Part shown: positions 32,198 to 42,400 of the stretch, in pieces
Layout: the number at the start of each line of letters is the position of its first letter
Numbering within the stretch: position 1 is the stretch's first letter
Assembly: GCA_001247695.2 (NCBI GenBank)
Contig: LGRX02034574.1
Coordinates: 1 to 64,000, forward strand
Origin: Cymbomonas tetramitiformis
Lineage: Eukaryota; Chlorophyta; Pyramimonadophyceae; Pyramimonadales; Pyramimonadaceae
Length of the DNA: 64,000 bases
Reading direction: 5' to 3'
Translations under genes and position numbers: made by a program
The notes under the pieces: generated by a model
The model's input: the letters and a program-made list of their open reading frames with translations, nothing else
Told to the model about the DNA's origin: nothing
Database searches by the model: none

Positions 32198-34086
32198 ATG
32201 GTTACCACAGCAAATAGAATGACGCGGTCTCGCGTCCGTAGATTAGAGACGATTTTTGATGATGTGGGTGCGCAGCACACTGCGACACCACACACCCCGC
32301 AGCTGCCAGCTCCGACCACCGCAGCTGCGAGGGAGATTCTCGACAAGTGTCAACAGCTTGCTCGCGACAATTTTGACAGAAAGGTTGCGAAAATCGTTGC
32401 CACGAAAATTCTCGGGGGCAAATCAAGGTATGGCTTACGCGAGGTCGACTTTACACAAAACTTCCGATTTTCTAGATCGTGAGATAAATGCGATTGAAGT
32501 GTGCTCTTAAGTATGGTTAAGTATGGGAGGTAACCGAGCGGTATCGGCCATAACTTTTCAATGCCTGGGTCAATTGTATACCCAGAGCGCGCAATATGTT
32601 TAGATTGGTTTAAGCGACATGTTTATCGAATAAAAATATTTTCCGAAGTTTTGTGTAAAGTCGACCTCGCGTAAGCCATACCTTGAAATCGGACCGCTTC
32701 GCTGGTACAGAGTCCGACGCAGTCGACATTTTTTCACAGATCATGCATGAGCTTCGAGCACAGTTTCTTCTCCAGTCGCAGGCATTTGCTCCCCTCTTTG
32801 ACCTGACTGACATGACTGTTGCGGCTAGGCATGAGGGCAACGAGTTGCTGCTTTCGGCTCTGACGTTTCTGGCTCGCCCTGGCTCGCCTGCTCGTGACTG
32901 GCTTGAGGCCTCTGGGTCTGACGTTCCTGGAGATGGCAAGCGTGCTGCCCTTGAGGTGGTACGCATGCTCCAGGAACGCTCAGAGCCCTTTGACTCTTTT
33001 GAGTCGCTGCTGGCGGTTCGCATCCCCAGCAGCGAAGATCCTGACCGTGGCATCCGTGAGTTCAATGGCCTGTTGCGGGACGTTCAGCGTTCCCACAACT
33101 TGCCAGAGGACGCGGTGAAGCGGCAGTTTCTCAAGGCTCTCGGCAATTCGGCTCTATACCGTGACTTGGCTAATTCCTTGGCTCGAGCTGACCAGCGGCA
33201 GGGCGTGTCTCTTTTGACTATTCAGGCTCGTGTGCGGGAGCAGTTCCGCCACGGCCTGAAGGTCTCTGCCACCCCTATTTCTGCTCTGTCATTCGGCGAT
33301 GGCGCGTCTGACCTAGCTGCGGCGTTGTCCAGTCTGCAGAAGCAACTGGAGCGCATGCAGCAGGACATTCGTGACCTAAAGCGGCAGAAGCGGGAAGGGG
33401 CACCGCCTGCGGGCAAGCACCTTACCCGCTCTGCCGCTAAGCATCATCGTACTGGTGTTAAGCCACTTGGCACCGCTCCTCCTGTCTCATTTGACAAGAA
33501 GAGCGGTGCCTTCGTGCCCCACTGCAGAAATGCGGAGTGTGCACAAAGTGGTTTGAAGCACTGGCATGCTGAATGCCCCAACGGCGGTCCTCACTCTGCC
33601 CACTATTGTGGTGCAGTTGAGGACTATGAGACTGACTGCCTGGCTGTTCGTTTCCAGCGTTTCTATGACGCTGGGGATGAACATGCCTTCGAGTCGCTCT
33701 GCACGATGGAGGGTCGCCCAGAGGTGTGCGAGCTGTCGGCATATTCTTTTGTGACGGCTGAGCCCACATCTCTGCGGCACTTTCAGGATGCGGCGGCTTC
33801 CGCTCAGGATGCGGCAGCTGACGAGGACGGCATGGCTCAGTTTGGTCTGGCCACATTCCACTCGGGTGCACAGGGCTCGATTCCGCCACCGCCTGCGGTT
33901 CGGCATCCCTCTGCACTCGTGGCTGGTGGTGTGCCTGCGGCTCATGACCCGCCAGTGGTTGTCCCTGGCTCTCTCGGCTTGCCTGGCTCTGTCCCGTCAC
34001 TCCAGCTTGGCGACTCTGCACCGGCTCCGCTGTTTGCTGGCATGAGGATTGAGGCTTCTGACATTGGCTCTGAGGTCTCTGACTGA
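32198..34086 (+). pseudogene. gag: Element T gag-like protein, split by a MITE
   Basis: Starts MVTTANRMTRSRVRRLETIF and continues after the MITE (LGGKS then DRFAGTES) in the same frame. The capsid-like region (IMHELRAQFLLQSQAFAPLF...VPGDGKRAALEVVRML) matches the copia-2 gag (ILVEQLDSRL...FPGDGKIALVHLVRHV). Then come a coiled-coil (LSSLQKQLERMQQDIRDLKR), basic stretches and a Cys/His cluster (CRNAECAQSGLKHWHAECP), possibly a nucleocapsid zinc ribbon. A Ser/Pro/Gly/Asp-rich tail ends at 34086. Apart from the MITE the frame is intact. Confidence 0.75.
32424..32685. mobile_element. 262-bp MITE with 4-bp AAAT target duplication
   Basis: Terminal inverted repeats of about 40 bp begin CAAGGTATGGCTTACGCGAG and end in the exact complement. 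AAAT flanks the element at 32420-32423 and 32686-32689. Removing it with one AAAT restores the gag frame (ILGGK then SDRFAG). The long perfect repeats mark it as young. A 4-bp duplication does not identify the superfamily. Confidence 0.88.
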
Positions 34087-34663
34087 CAATGACCAAGGCT
34101 CTGGCAATGACTCTGACGGCGGGCAACAAGTGGCTTTTGGCTCCTTCGGCACTCTTGGGCATGGCTCTGACTCTGACCTTGCTGACGGGGGAGCATCGAC
34201 AGTGGGCAGTCTGACTCCGGTGTGCCGTCCGCGGACTCCGCCGAGCTTTCTCCGATGTGCGTTGATGTCTTCGGTGCTTTGTTGTTCTCTGCTGGCCGGC
34301 GCTACGGCATCTCTGGTTGCCGTGGGCGGTGGTGACAGGGGCCTGGTTGAGCCCGGAGCCACCGTCCGTCGGTTTGCTGGAGACTTCTCTGCTTCGATTC
34401 CACCACTTGGTGCTGCAGGCATCCGTGATTGGCCGCCAGATGATGGGGTTCTTTTGTCTCCTTCTTCAATGCTCAAACCGCCGTGGGGTCCTGCTCGTCT
34501 CAGTTCTTCTGTTGCTTTACTTTCTGCTGTGGGTCCACCTTGCCCACTTGGGCCTGGTGGTGCTCAATTTGACACGGACAACTTACAATTCACTTCGGGA
34601 TTCTTCTGTGCTTGCATCCCGACCGCTGAACTCAGCCCTGCTGACCAGCCTCAAAGTGGCTGA
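34049..34663 (+). CDS. Element T hydrophobic pre-protease region
   Basis: In the frame one base ahead of gag and overlapping its end. After a Gly/Ser/Asp-rich start comes RPRTPPSFLRCALMSS followed by VLCCSLLAGATAS, a membrane-type segment placed after a basic/Pro stretch just as in copia-2 (GRGGVSIFRCAFMSF, ALFTCFLASASAEA). It stops at 34663 before any protease motif. The overlap with gag suggests it is reached by frameshifting. Confidence 0.5.
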   Translation: MRLLTLALRSLTDNDQGSGNDSDGGQQVAFGSFGTLGHGSDSDLADGGASTVGSLTPVCRPRTPPSFLRCALMSSVLCCSLLAGATASLVAVGGGDRGLVEPGATVRRFAGDFSASIPPLGAAGIRDWPPDDGVLLSPSSMLKPPWGPARLSSSVALLSAVGPPCPLGPGGAQFDTDNLQFTSGFFCACIPTAELSPADQPQSG

Positions 34664-35078
34664 GTTTACTTCAGTTATCCTGGCAGCTTGATTAGCTTTA
34701 GCCCAGTAGTGGGATGACCGGGTCAAGACCCCGGCACCCAGCTAGAAGTGATCGGTTTCCACCGAAGTGAATGTTAGGTGTTTGTTTGTTATCTCGTGGC
34801 TGTATATCCTGTACCTGCTTTGCTAGGCAGTCACACCCACGGGTGGTGTGCTGGACTTCGGGTTTAGGCTTAGTTATTATGGGCTCTGACTAGCCCCTAG
34901 CCTGACCCTGCTTCCGTATCGTGTCCGTGACATCCTAGCACTGTACTGTACAGTAGTACAGTCTTGCTTCACTGTCTGGGGTTCCGAGAGCATAAAGCCT
35001 CGGCCAGACACTGTTTATGTGATTATCAGTTTGATGCTCAGCGAGCTTAGCCGGACAGCGGATCTGTCTTTCTCGCAA
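34664..35078 (+). other. 3' non-coding part of element T
   Basis: No gene. Contains several inverted repeats: ACCGGGTCAAGACCCCGGC, and TGTCTGG...CCAGACA enclosing CCGAG...CTCGG (34973-35010). These could be structured 3' UTR or LTR sequence, but nothing identical exists at the 5' side of the element. Confidence 0.45.
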
Positions 35079-35082
35079 GTAT

Positions 35083-35454
35083 GGTGTTTGTGATGCCGTG
35101 GTGACCTCTCCTTGGTTTGCAGCATTGGATATCGCGTTTCCATTGGCAGTTATGGCCAGCCGCGTGGTAGCGTGCGTGCACGTTCCCTCTTATTATTTGA
35201 CAGATATGACTGAGAGCAGAGCCGCGTACTTCAGACGATTAAGCCATTCTGGACGCCTGCATGTGATTGGACATCTGGAACATGGACCTATTGGCCGCAG
35301 GTGTATGTGGGTCTTGGTGTTCAAAAACCCTTTGGTCAGAGCCAGAATGTTACAAGGCGGAGAAGGCATTGGCATTGGCATGTTTACTTTCAGCTTGGGC
35401 AAGTTCATGGCAGATGGAGATACGACCCAGTATGCTGAACAAGCCCATATTTGA
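35083..35454 (+). pseudogene. G1 SAM-methyltransferase-like domain, second half
   Basis: Resumes KYGVCDAVVTSPWFAALDIA; TSPWF sits where DNA amino-methyltransferases carry (D/N/S)PP(Y/W/F). Further motifs are VVACVHVPSYYLTDM and GRRCMWVLVFKNPLV. It ends QYAEQAHI at 35454, 38 bp before the LTR. Confidence 0.8.
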
Positions 35455-35482
35455 GTCTGTGCTACTGCAGGCAGCAGCTACA

Positions 35483-36106
35483 GATGGGGGATGTTGGAAA
35501 TTTGGGCTTGTGTATAAGAGCTTAGTGTGTGATCTCAGAATATCAGAATTTCAAAAATTTTGTAGTTCTACGATCGTGTGCTGTGTCAAGATCTGCCTGG
35601 ATAATTGCCGACACATGTGAATGTTAAGGACGAGTTTGATACCTATCCGCGAGCGTTGAGATTGCTTGGGTCTGGCAGTATTCGTCCCATCATATGCACG
35701 CGTTTGCGACAGCTGTAACAAACGCCGGCCTCCCATGGTACCGTGCCGGGTTTGTCCAGCTGGTGACAGGCGTGACAGATATGACAAGTATGACAGGTCT
35801 CGCGTAAGATGACTGCTCGAGAAGAATAGACTTGCGAAAGAAGATATGGTCATTATCGGGTGACCATGAAGTGATAAGATGATATGGCAGTTACAACTTT
35901 GCCACTGACGTGTCAGTCAGAATATGGTAAACGGTAACATTGTTAAAGCTGGCATGGAATAATGACTTTCCATTGGCTAGATGAAGATTTCAGGGCGGAA
36001 GCCTGTTACAGTTTTGGAGATGTGACACGGACTTGAGATATAAGTAAGCTCTGACCGCAGGTCAGGACTAGTGGACTCATTATTGTTTTGCCTTCGCGAG
36101 TGCTAG
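35483..36106 (+). repeat. Polypurine tract and 3' LTR of G1
   Basis: GATGGGGGA (35483-35491) is followed by TGTTGGAAAT, and the sequence aligns with the G2 LTR (48388-49131, complement) for at least 615 bp. Shared blocks include GCGACAGCTGTAACAAACGC, GGTACCG.GCCGGGTTTGT and GGAATAATGACTTTCCATTG. GAGATATAAGTA at about 36033 is a plausible TATA box, preceded by a CA-poor U3. Alignment ends near 36106 (GTGCTAGG), so the LTR end is missing or diverged. Confidence 0.8.
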
Positions 36107-38403
36107 GCGCCTTGAGTTTGCCAAGTTCTCCCCCTCAAGGATTGTTCTACGAGACAAGGCTCACACCGATACGCACAAACGCATGGACGTGCTCAACACT
36201 TCCACGTTTCCTTCGGCGGAGAATTGCGCTTGCGTGTCCTCACTGCCGTATTATACGAACACGGCCGCGTTTCTTGAGCGGCTTATGTTTTGTCAGTGGT
36301 CGGTGCCAAGCTCGTGATCGCGAAGCTATTCGATTCATACAAGCGGGCGGCTAATAGTGACAACAGGCTAGCTTTAGAAGCAAACCTTGGTATTCGGATT
36401 TCTTTGGGTCCAGCACGTTATCCACCGTATGAAAGTAGCTTCGATCAGCCTGAATCTTGGTTCATTTACGCCCCCCAACTTCATTAGAAAGTGACGTCTA
36501 CAAAGCATTCTACCATTGATGCGACGACTTTCACTCCACATGCAGGCACGTAGACGCATGTGAGCCAAGTGAACGTGGGCATTTCTTTTTGCCGAGTGTT
36601 GAAAAAGACTTGAGCGTGTTTGTACATTCGTATCATTGGCAACACTTGCTTACTTGGGATACGTGAGCGTCGTATTATTCAACACAAGTAATTTTTTTTG
36701 CAGGGTGGCCAGGCAGTTAAACGAGTGCATCTGAGTTCTTATTCACGGTGGAGGATAGTGCGTGCACTCGGTGGAGGGATGCCTCGACGGCGAAATGCAC
36801 CTGGAGGTGGCAACGAAGCACCGGGCGGACACTGAATGCTCTTGGAGCTGGCTTCGGCATGTTTGACACCCCGCATAATTTCCTTAGAGGCAAGGGAGTC
36901 TGCATGACGCCGGTCCACGAAAGCAAAGACATCCGGTCATGGCTGTTGCAGGTGTACACTATGTTGCACCCGGTCATGCAAATCATATAGACCCGGAGTT
37001 TGCGGAGGGCGGACATTACGTTGTTTGTAAGTGGCACGAAGTGAAGATCCACGATCACACGTCGTGAGGAGACACAAGGAACCACATGATATCTCACACC
37101 AATATCTGTGTGCCCTAGGAAACTTCTCTGGTGCCACCCTTCGGCAACATAGTGAGTGTGGCACGAAGCATTTCGACATGAACACTCACTTCCGTTTCGT
37201 TCGTATGGATGGTCGTGTCGATCACGAGGTGATTTTCAATGACTTCAAGGGTGTGCGGTTCGGCCTAGTTTTCTACATAAGCTTTGATCCTAAGATCCAC
37301 AAGCCAACACCAAAGCTGCATAGGCCGAAGTATGTGTGGCCTGTGGAACAAGACGCAGGTATTCCGAGGAGGAGTGTGGATAGCTGTCGGCATGCCAACC
37401 GTAACAGGACTGTAAATAAATAAAGGGCCTACTACAAATGCCAACTGTAAATAAACTCCCCTAGCACTTTGCCATGCACCTTACTTTCTTGAAACCTTGA
37501 AGCTCGCTTGCTTGATAGAAACACAAAGTTAGGTCACACGTCTATGTATCCTAGTTTAGTATTTGTGTTATATCCGAAATCGAATAATAAGGCATTTACG
37601 CTGAAGATAGTGACAAAGTCACGAGTCCGCTGTAATCCTGCAAGCAGGCAACTGAAAGACAGATGGAGCTGGAGTCATCCTCATAGCGCGCCCCGAAGGG
37701 CTCATTTAGGCCAGAGCAACCTAGGAAACCGCGGCATGGCAAAACTACGCTGAGCGCTAAAAGAACATGCCGGCGGAGAAGCAGCAAAGGAAATAGAGGT
37801 GGAGCGAGGCTGCATCTGTGGTGGGAGAAAGAGGTGGAAGCGGGGCGGAGGAAGGGCATATCAAGAAACACATATCTACACGACTAGAAGTATCTTATTC
37901 ACTCTACAAACTGTAGGGACGACCGCACAGCTGCTTGGTCCTTCATACATGCAAAAAGTCGACACCTTCGGTGCGCCACTGAACTGTACCGTCAGGTTCC
38001 GTGTTTTCCCATACACGACACCTCTTGTATCCTGGGTTGTCGGTGCCAACGATATGAGTGGCACAACGCGAACATACGTAGCAATATGGAACACCTTTTA
38101 AAGCAATATGCACGCCGGCACCTCGTTGGCAAAAGGGCATAGCTTTGTTCCTTTGCACCAACCACCAAGACCTTGCTTAGGCAATATGTAGCACGAACGA
38201 GTGTCGGAATATCGGTATATGATCCACGAAGCGCACACCCGCCCACCAGCTGGAGGAAGAGAGTCTGAAACAAAGGTAAGTCCTGTGGTGCTATCACGTT
38301 CAAATATGCATAGTCAGGCTCGTAGCCAGCTAGGTAGTGTCGTTGGCACCGAAGTTGTTTAAACATGCCAACAATAGGGGAAACACCGCCTGCCTTGCCG
38401 GTA
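36107..38403 (+). other. Interval with possible exons but no recognised gene
   Basis: Two stretches look protein-like. First, 36290-36487 (VVGAKLVIAKLFDSYKRAA and a Tyr/Pro/Trp-rich end). Second, sequence after an acceptor TTTTTTTTGCAG (36702) and 37100-37423 with FRFVRMDGRVDHEVIFND and VWPVEQDAGIPRRSV, broken by stops. Neither resembles a family I know. 37450-38400 shows nothing I can support. Confidence 0.35.
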
Positions 38404-38408
38404 TATTC

Positions 38409-38740
38409 TGCGAGAAGACCCAGTCAGAAAACAGACAGGTCAAACAGGAAGCACTGCAACGCTCAGGGTTTCGCACTCAGAATCTCTCTCAACATACAGA
38501 AGATATAATATATATAGTTCTAGTATGCTGAGTGTGATGCGAAATGAGCTAGTGTGCTCTGTCTCATGTGACAACCGAACTCGATCAGAGGAGATGACAA
38601 TCAGGTCAGTGAAGTAGTCAGAGGTGTCGAGCCGTATCGGTGATGACAGCGGTCAGGTCGAGTCGGTGATGACTGCGGTCATGACGGGTCGGTGATGACA
38701 ACTCTGATGACTGAGCTCGGACTGAATGTCAACTCCAGCA
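38409..38740 (-). repeat. 3' LTR of copia-2
   Basis: Identical to 47669-48000. Read in the element's direction it starts TGCTGGAGTT. Three copies of TCGGTGATGAC (plus strand; 38637, 38663, 38689) are spaced exactly 26 bp in the U3 part, and an AT-only run (TATATATTATA in sense) at 38506-38518 is the likely TATA box, about 225 nt into the LTR. Confidence 0.95.
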
Positions 38741-38764
38741 CACCACCTCGAGTGAGGTGGTCAG
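38741..38764 (-). promoter_or_regulatory. Polypurine-tract position with hairpin
   Basis: Directly before the 3' LTR the sense strand reads CCACCTCACTCGAGGTGGTG. GAGGTGGTG abuts the LTR and is the best polypurine tract candidate; CCACCTC and GAGGTGG can pair. The same 20 bases adjoin the copia-1 LTR (7843-7862), so it is conserved. Confidence 0.6.
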
Positions 38765-38857
38765 ACCAATAACCAATCAAACCAAGATACATGCCACTAA
38801 TCCAGTGCCAGAACCAAAATCCAGAAAGATGATGGAAATGGTGGAACTGCAGTCACA

Positions 38858-38915
38858 CCGTGTCAGGGCTGAAAACCCCGAAAAGCTGGTCCGTAGACCC
38901 AACGTCCTGACACGG
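38858..38915 (-). other. Structured RNA element in copia-2 3' UTR
   Basis: CCGTGTCAGG (38858-38867) pairs over 10 bp with CCTGACACGG (38906-38915). An inner hairpin GGTC, loop CGTA, GACC lies at 38888-38899. Both stems differ in sequence from copia-1 (7925-7982) yet stay paired, and distances are the same. Confidence 0.7.
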
Positions 38916-39449
38916 GCAGTAATCTGTCCCTGGTGCCACCCTGCTGTCGGGGGAATAGTGATGTGTCATGTCTCTGGAGGTCCACACACCGTGGCTGCAT
39001 GCTATCCGGGGTGCTTCGTCAGGGGTAGGATAAGAAGTGCCGAAGCAGGTCCAGATCCGCCCGTCACCGGAAAGACTTACTGCAGAGGGAGAATGAAGGA
39101 AGAGATCATGACTGACAGCAGCGGTGGCTCTCACGGTCGGAACAGACAGTGTGGTGATCTGTGACCAATGCAGTGCAGCTAATACCTAAATACCATAGAG
39201 TGAGCTCGGTGTAACAATGTATCCATATACACATATGCATTTATGAGTGCCATATCATTTTCTATCTATTACAGTGATTCAGATTCTAAGGAAACAGTAA
39301 CTAACATAAAGTAACCAGCCATAAGTAATTTTGAATATAGGCCAGTACCTGCAAAGCACAGTCAGCTACACAAACAACCCAAAACAGGAAAACAGGAAAA
39401 CAAAGTACTCACAGTCAGGTCATGCTGCTGCTTTCTGAGTACCAGTGAA

Positions 39450-42400
39450 TCATTTCTGAATAACTGCAGCCTGAGCCTTGCCCATGGCCATATATTGCTG
39501 GAACATCTGAATGAAGTAGGGCTGCATGTCCTTGACTGGAGGAACTGGTTTGGTGTAAGGGTCTGCCAGGTTCCGAGCTGATGGGACTCTGGCACACCGA
39601 ATCCAGTTCAATCTGACAAAGTCTCGGAGAACATGAAATCTGATAATCACATGCTTCACCTTCTCGGAGAGGAGGTGATGCTCGACAATAGATCTGCATG
39701 CATCATTATCCAGCAGCAGGGGAATAGGTAACTCCAGGCGGGGCTGAGCTGAAGCTGTACTGATATATTCTCTGTTTCGGTTGTTCTGGAATCTGAGGGG
39801 AGTGATTTCATCTGTACTGAGTTCATCAGGAATTGTAGGAGAGTTTGGGCGAACTGAGGTCAGACCGTCTGCTGGCTTGTTTTGTTTCTCAAGCAGACGC
39901 CTGAGCACTGAGGATGTCTGGAGGGAGGGCATGTCAAAGTGAATATCTGTAGCTGCTCTGTCAAGGTACTGAATAGCATGGTCAAGATCGGAATCAAGGG
40001 GCTGCTGGGTATCAATACGGTGAGTAATAGAACCAAATATCTCAGTGAGCATGAACATCAGTGATACCAACCGCTGGGCTGCCGTACTGGCTGCAACATA
40101 CTCTGACCCTGTGGAGGAGACCTCAGTGATGGTCTGCCTCCCTGAATGCCACTGCAAGATCATACCAGCCAGAAATATCACGGAGCCAGAATAGGACCGG
40201 GCATCATTCTCTAAGTCCCTGGCCAGGTCAGCATCTGAATAACAGAACATGGTGATGACCTTGACCGGAGTCTCGGGATAGTAGAATGCCAGAGAGTAAT
40301 GAGCCGTGCTGTCCATATACTGCGCAATTCTGATAAGAGCCTTCATGGACTCCTCAGAAGGGCATGATACAAACTGAGCCAGATAGATTACAGGATAGTA
40401 GCAGTCAGGTCGTGAGCCACGGGCCAGCCATAGCAGTGAGCTGAGGATGGATCTGTAACTGGGGACAAGGGACAGGTCTGGATCTGCTGGTTTCTTGATG
40501 ATGAGCTTCGGGTCCATAGGAGTTCTGTAGGAATGAGCTGTGATGTTGTTGTTGGCCACCAGGTCCTTGATCTGTCTGTACTGGCAAAGGTAGATACCAA
40601 TCTGATCCTGCCTGACCCGCATCTGGAGAACCGAGGTGACCTCTCCGAGATGCTTAGCCAGAAACCTGGCTCTGAATGCTGCCCAGAAGGCATCCTCAAG
40701 CTCTGTACTGGCGACCAGAATGAAGTCATCCACATAGACTACACACATGGCCTTAACCAAATCAGTGTAGATGAAATATATGCAGTCATCATGAGAGGAC
40801 TGCCTGAATGTCACCTCGCCGAACATAAAGCTGAGCATGAATATCTTAACCAGTCTCTGCCAGGAAGCACCGGCCACCTTAAGGCCATACAGTGCATAGT
40901 GCAGTAAAGCACCACCGAACCCCTGATAGGTGTAACCACCCGGAAATGATACCCATACTGGGACATCCAGCTTAGCATTCATAAAGGCCTGGGAGACATC
41001 GAAGTGGCTCATCTTCAGACTGAAGATGCTGCCGAAGATGAAGGCCAGTCTGAAGGCATAAAGCTGAGGTGTGGTACAGGTGGTCTCCCACGGAAGGTAG
41101 CCGTATGTCTGCTTACCATTGGCACACAGTCTGGTTTTGAAGATCTGCCGTGTGCCAGATGGTGCTGAGGGGTCTGGTTTGAAGGGTCTGGAAAACACAA
41201 AGAGAGTGGTCAGGCCTTTGGTACCCGAGGGAAGGTGTCCCGGGACCATTTTGTTGTCGGCGGCCAGACCAGCCACTTCGGCATCCATAGCCTCCTGCCA
41301 CTGAACTGCTTCTGGGGTGGAAAGTGCCTGCTTGACACCATGGACTGGTTTGAGCTGGGGTGCAGAAATATTGAACATGTGCACCACCAACTCTCTGGGT
41401 CCTGATCTGATGAAGCTGTCAGCTGAGGTGTACTGCTGTGGAATGTACTCGGGGCGGACATCTCTGCTGGGATCATCGGAGAAGGGAAGGAAGGCGGCGG
41501 CATGGGTGGACGGAAAGCTGACGAGGGTAGCAGGAAGGTCCATATGCCAACCATAGGTAGACTCGGGAGTAGGCTCAAATATTACACCATAAGGTGTGCT
41601 GCTGCCTCTGTCGGTGGAGATGATGACAGCGCCATATGATGGGTGCCTGCGGCTCTCTCGGGCTCTGACAACTGTCCAGATCGGATAGTGCTCATTGACC
41701 GAGACGGTCTTCCTATAGTGTGCGACATACACCAGCAGGTGTCTGTAGTGTGTACCGTCGGGTGTGGACTTGACATAATGAACCACGTCAGTCCAGGTAT
41801 TGTCCCTCGACGGAACAGAGAGAAGCACACAGCCGTAAGACTGTCGGTCGGAAGTGCAGTAGTATGAGCTGATCCCGATGATCTGGGCATAGGTACAGTC
41901 GAGTGTCTCTAAGAAGGGAGATGGCCTGATAAAGGTAGCATCAACCTCTCTGTCAGCTGCCATGGTGTCTGGGAATGCTGACATAGATCTGCCCAGGTGC
42001 TCATAAGTAGGTATCCAGTGTGGCTTGCCCACAAGATGTACTGTGCTGTCGGAGGTATCTAGGATTTTGTAGGCATTAGAGCCCATGGAGATACCAACCA
42101 TACGGCCTGCCCATGATCTGTTCTGAAGTTTTGATGAGATGCCTGGCTGTCTGCTGTTCCTCTGCTGACTGTCCATAACCACATAGCAGTGTGCACCAAA
42201 TGCACGGAGACGACGGTACTGAAAGTGATGTCCTGTCATAGTGTGGATAGGAGTAGTCACCACTTCCTTGTGTGGTGTAATAGACCACAACAAGGCACCG
42301 TGCTTAGCCGCAAGCGGCCAGTAGCTGAGGTCGAGTCCAGAAGCTGTAAGGATGGACCGGATCATACGGGACAGGATGCCAGTGACATTCTCCGCATAGG

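Larger units (their letters stand above)
31050..35078 (+). mobile_element. Element T: gag-only copia relative inserted in G1
   Basis: About 4.0 kb of unrelated sequence lies between GNYRIW and KYGVCDAVV of the G1 methyltransferase. It encodes a copia-type gag (32198-34086, with a MITE) and a hydrophobic segment like that of copia-1 and copia-2 (34049-34663), but no protease, integrase or RT. I could not find matching LTRs at its two ends nor a clean target duplication, so its borders are approximate and its ends may be deleted. The leader around 31550-31610 resembles the TRIM-like element at 5150-5215, implying relationship. Confidence 0.65.
25003..36106 (+). mobile_element. G1: Ty3/gypsy element with DNMT, PHD and second methyltransferase domain
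   Basis: In order: reverse transcriptase and RNase H (25.0-26.6 kb), cytosine methyltransferase (27.07-28.41 kb), integrase (29.0-30.1 kb), PHD finger (30.18-30.34 kb), SAM-methyltransferase-like domain (30.78-31.05 and 35.08-35.45 kb), polypurine tract and 3' LTR (35492 on). It is 5'-truncated, or split from its gag, at about 25003. It has frameshifts near 25290, 26110, 29405 and 30190, plus two insertions, and cannot be active. Compared with G2 it is clearly the same family with the same domain order. Confidence 0.88.

Noticed and set aside
31050..35078. LTRs for element T
   Set aside because: Left (31.05-31.5 kb) and right (34.7-35.08 kb) ends do not match, and no target duplication could be defined.
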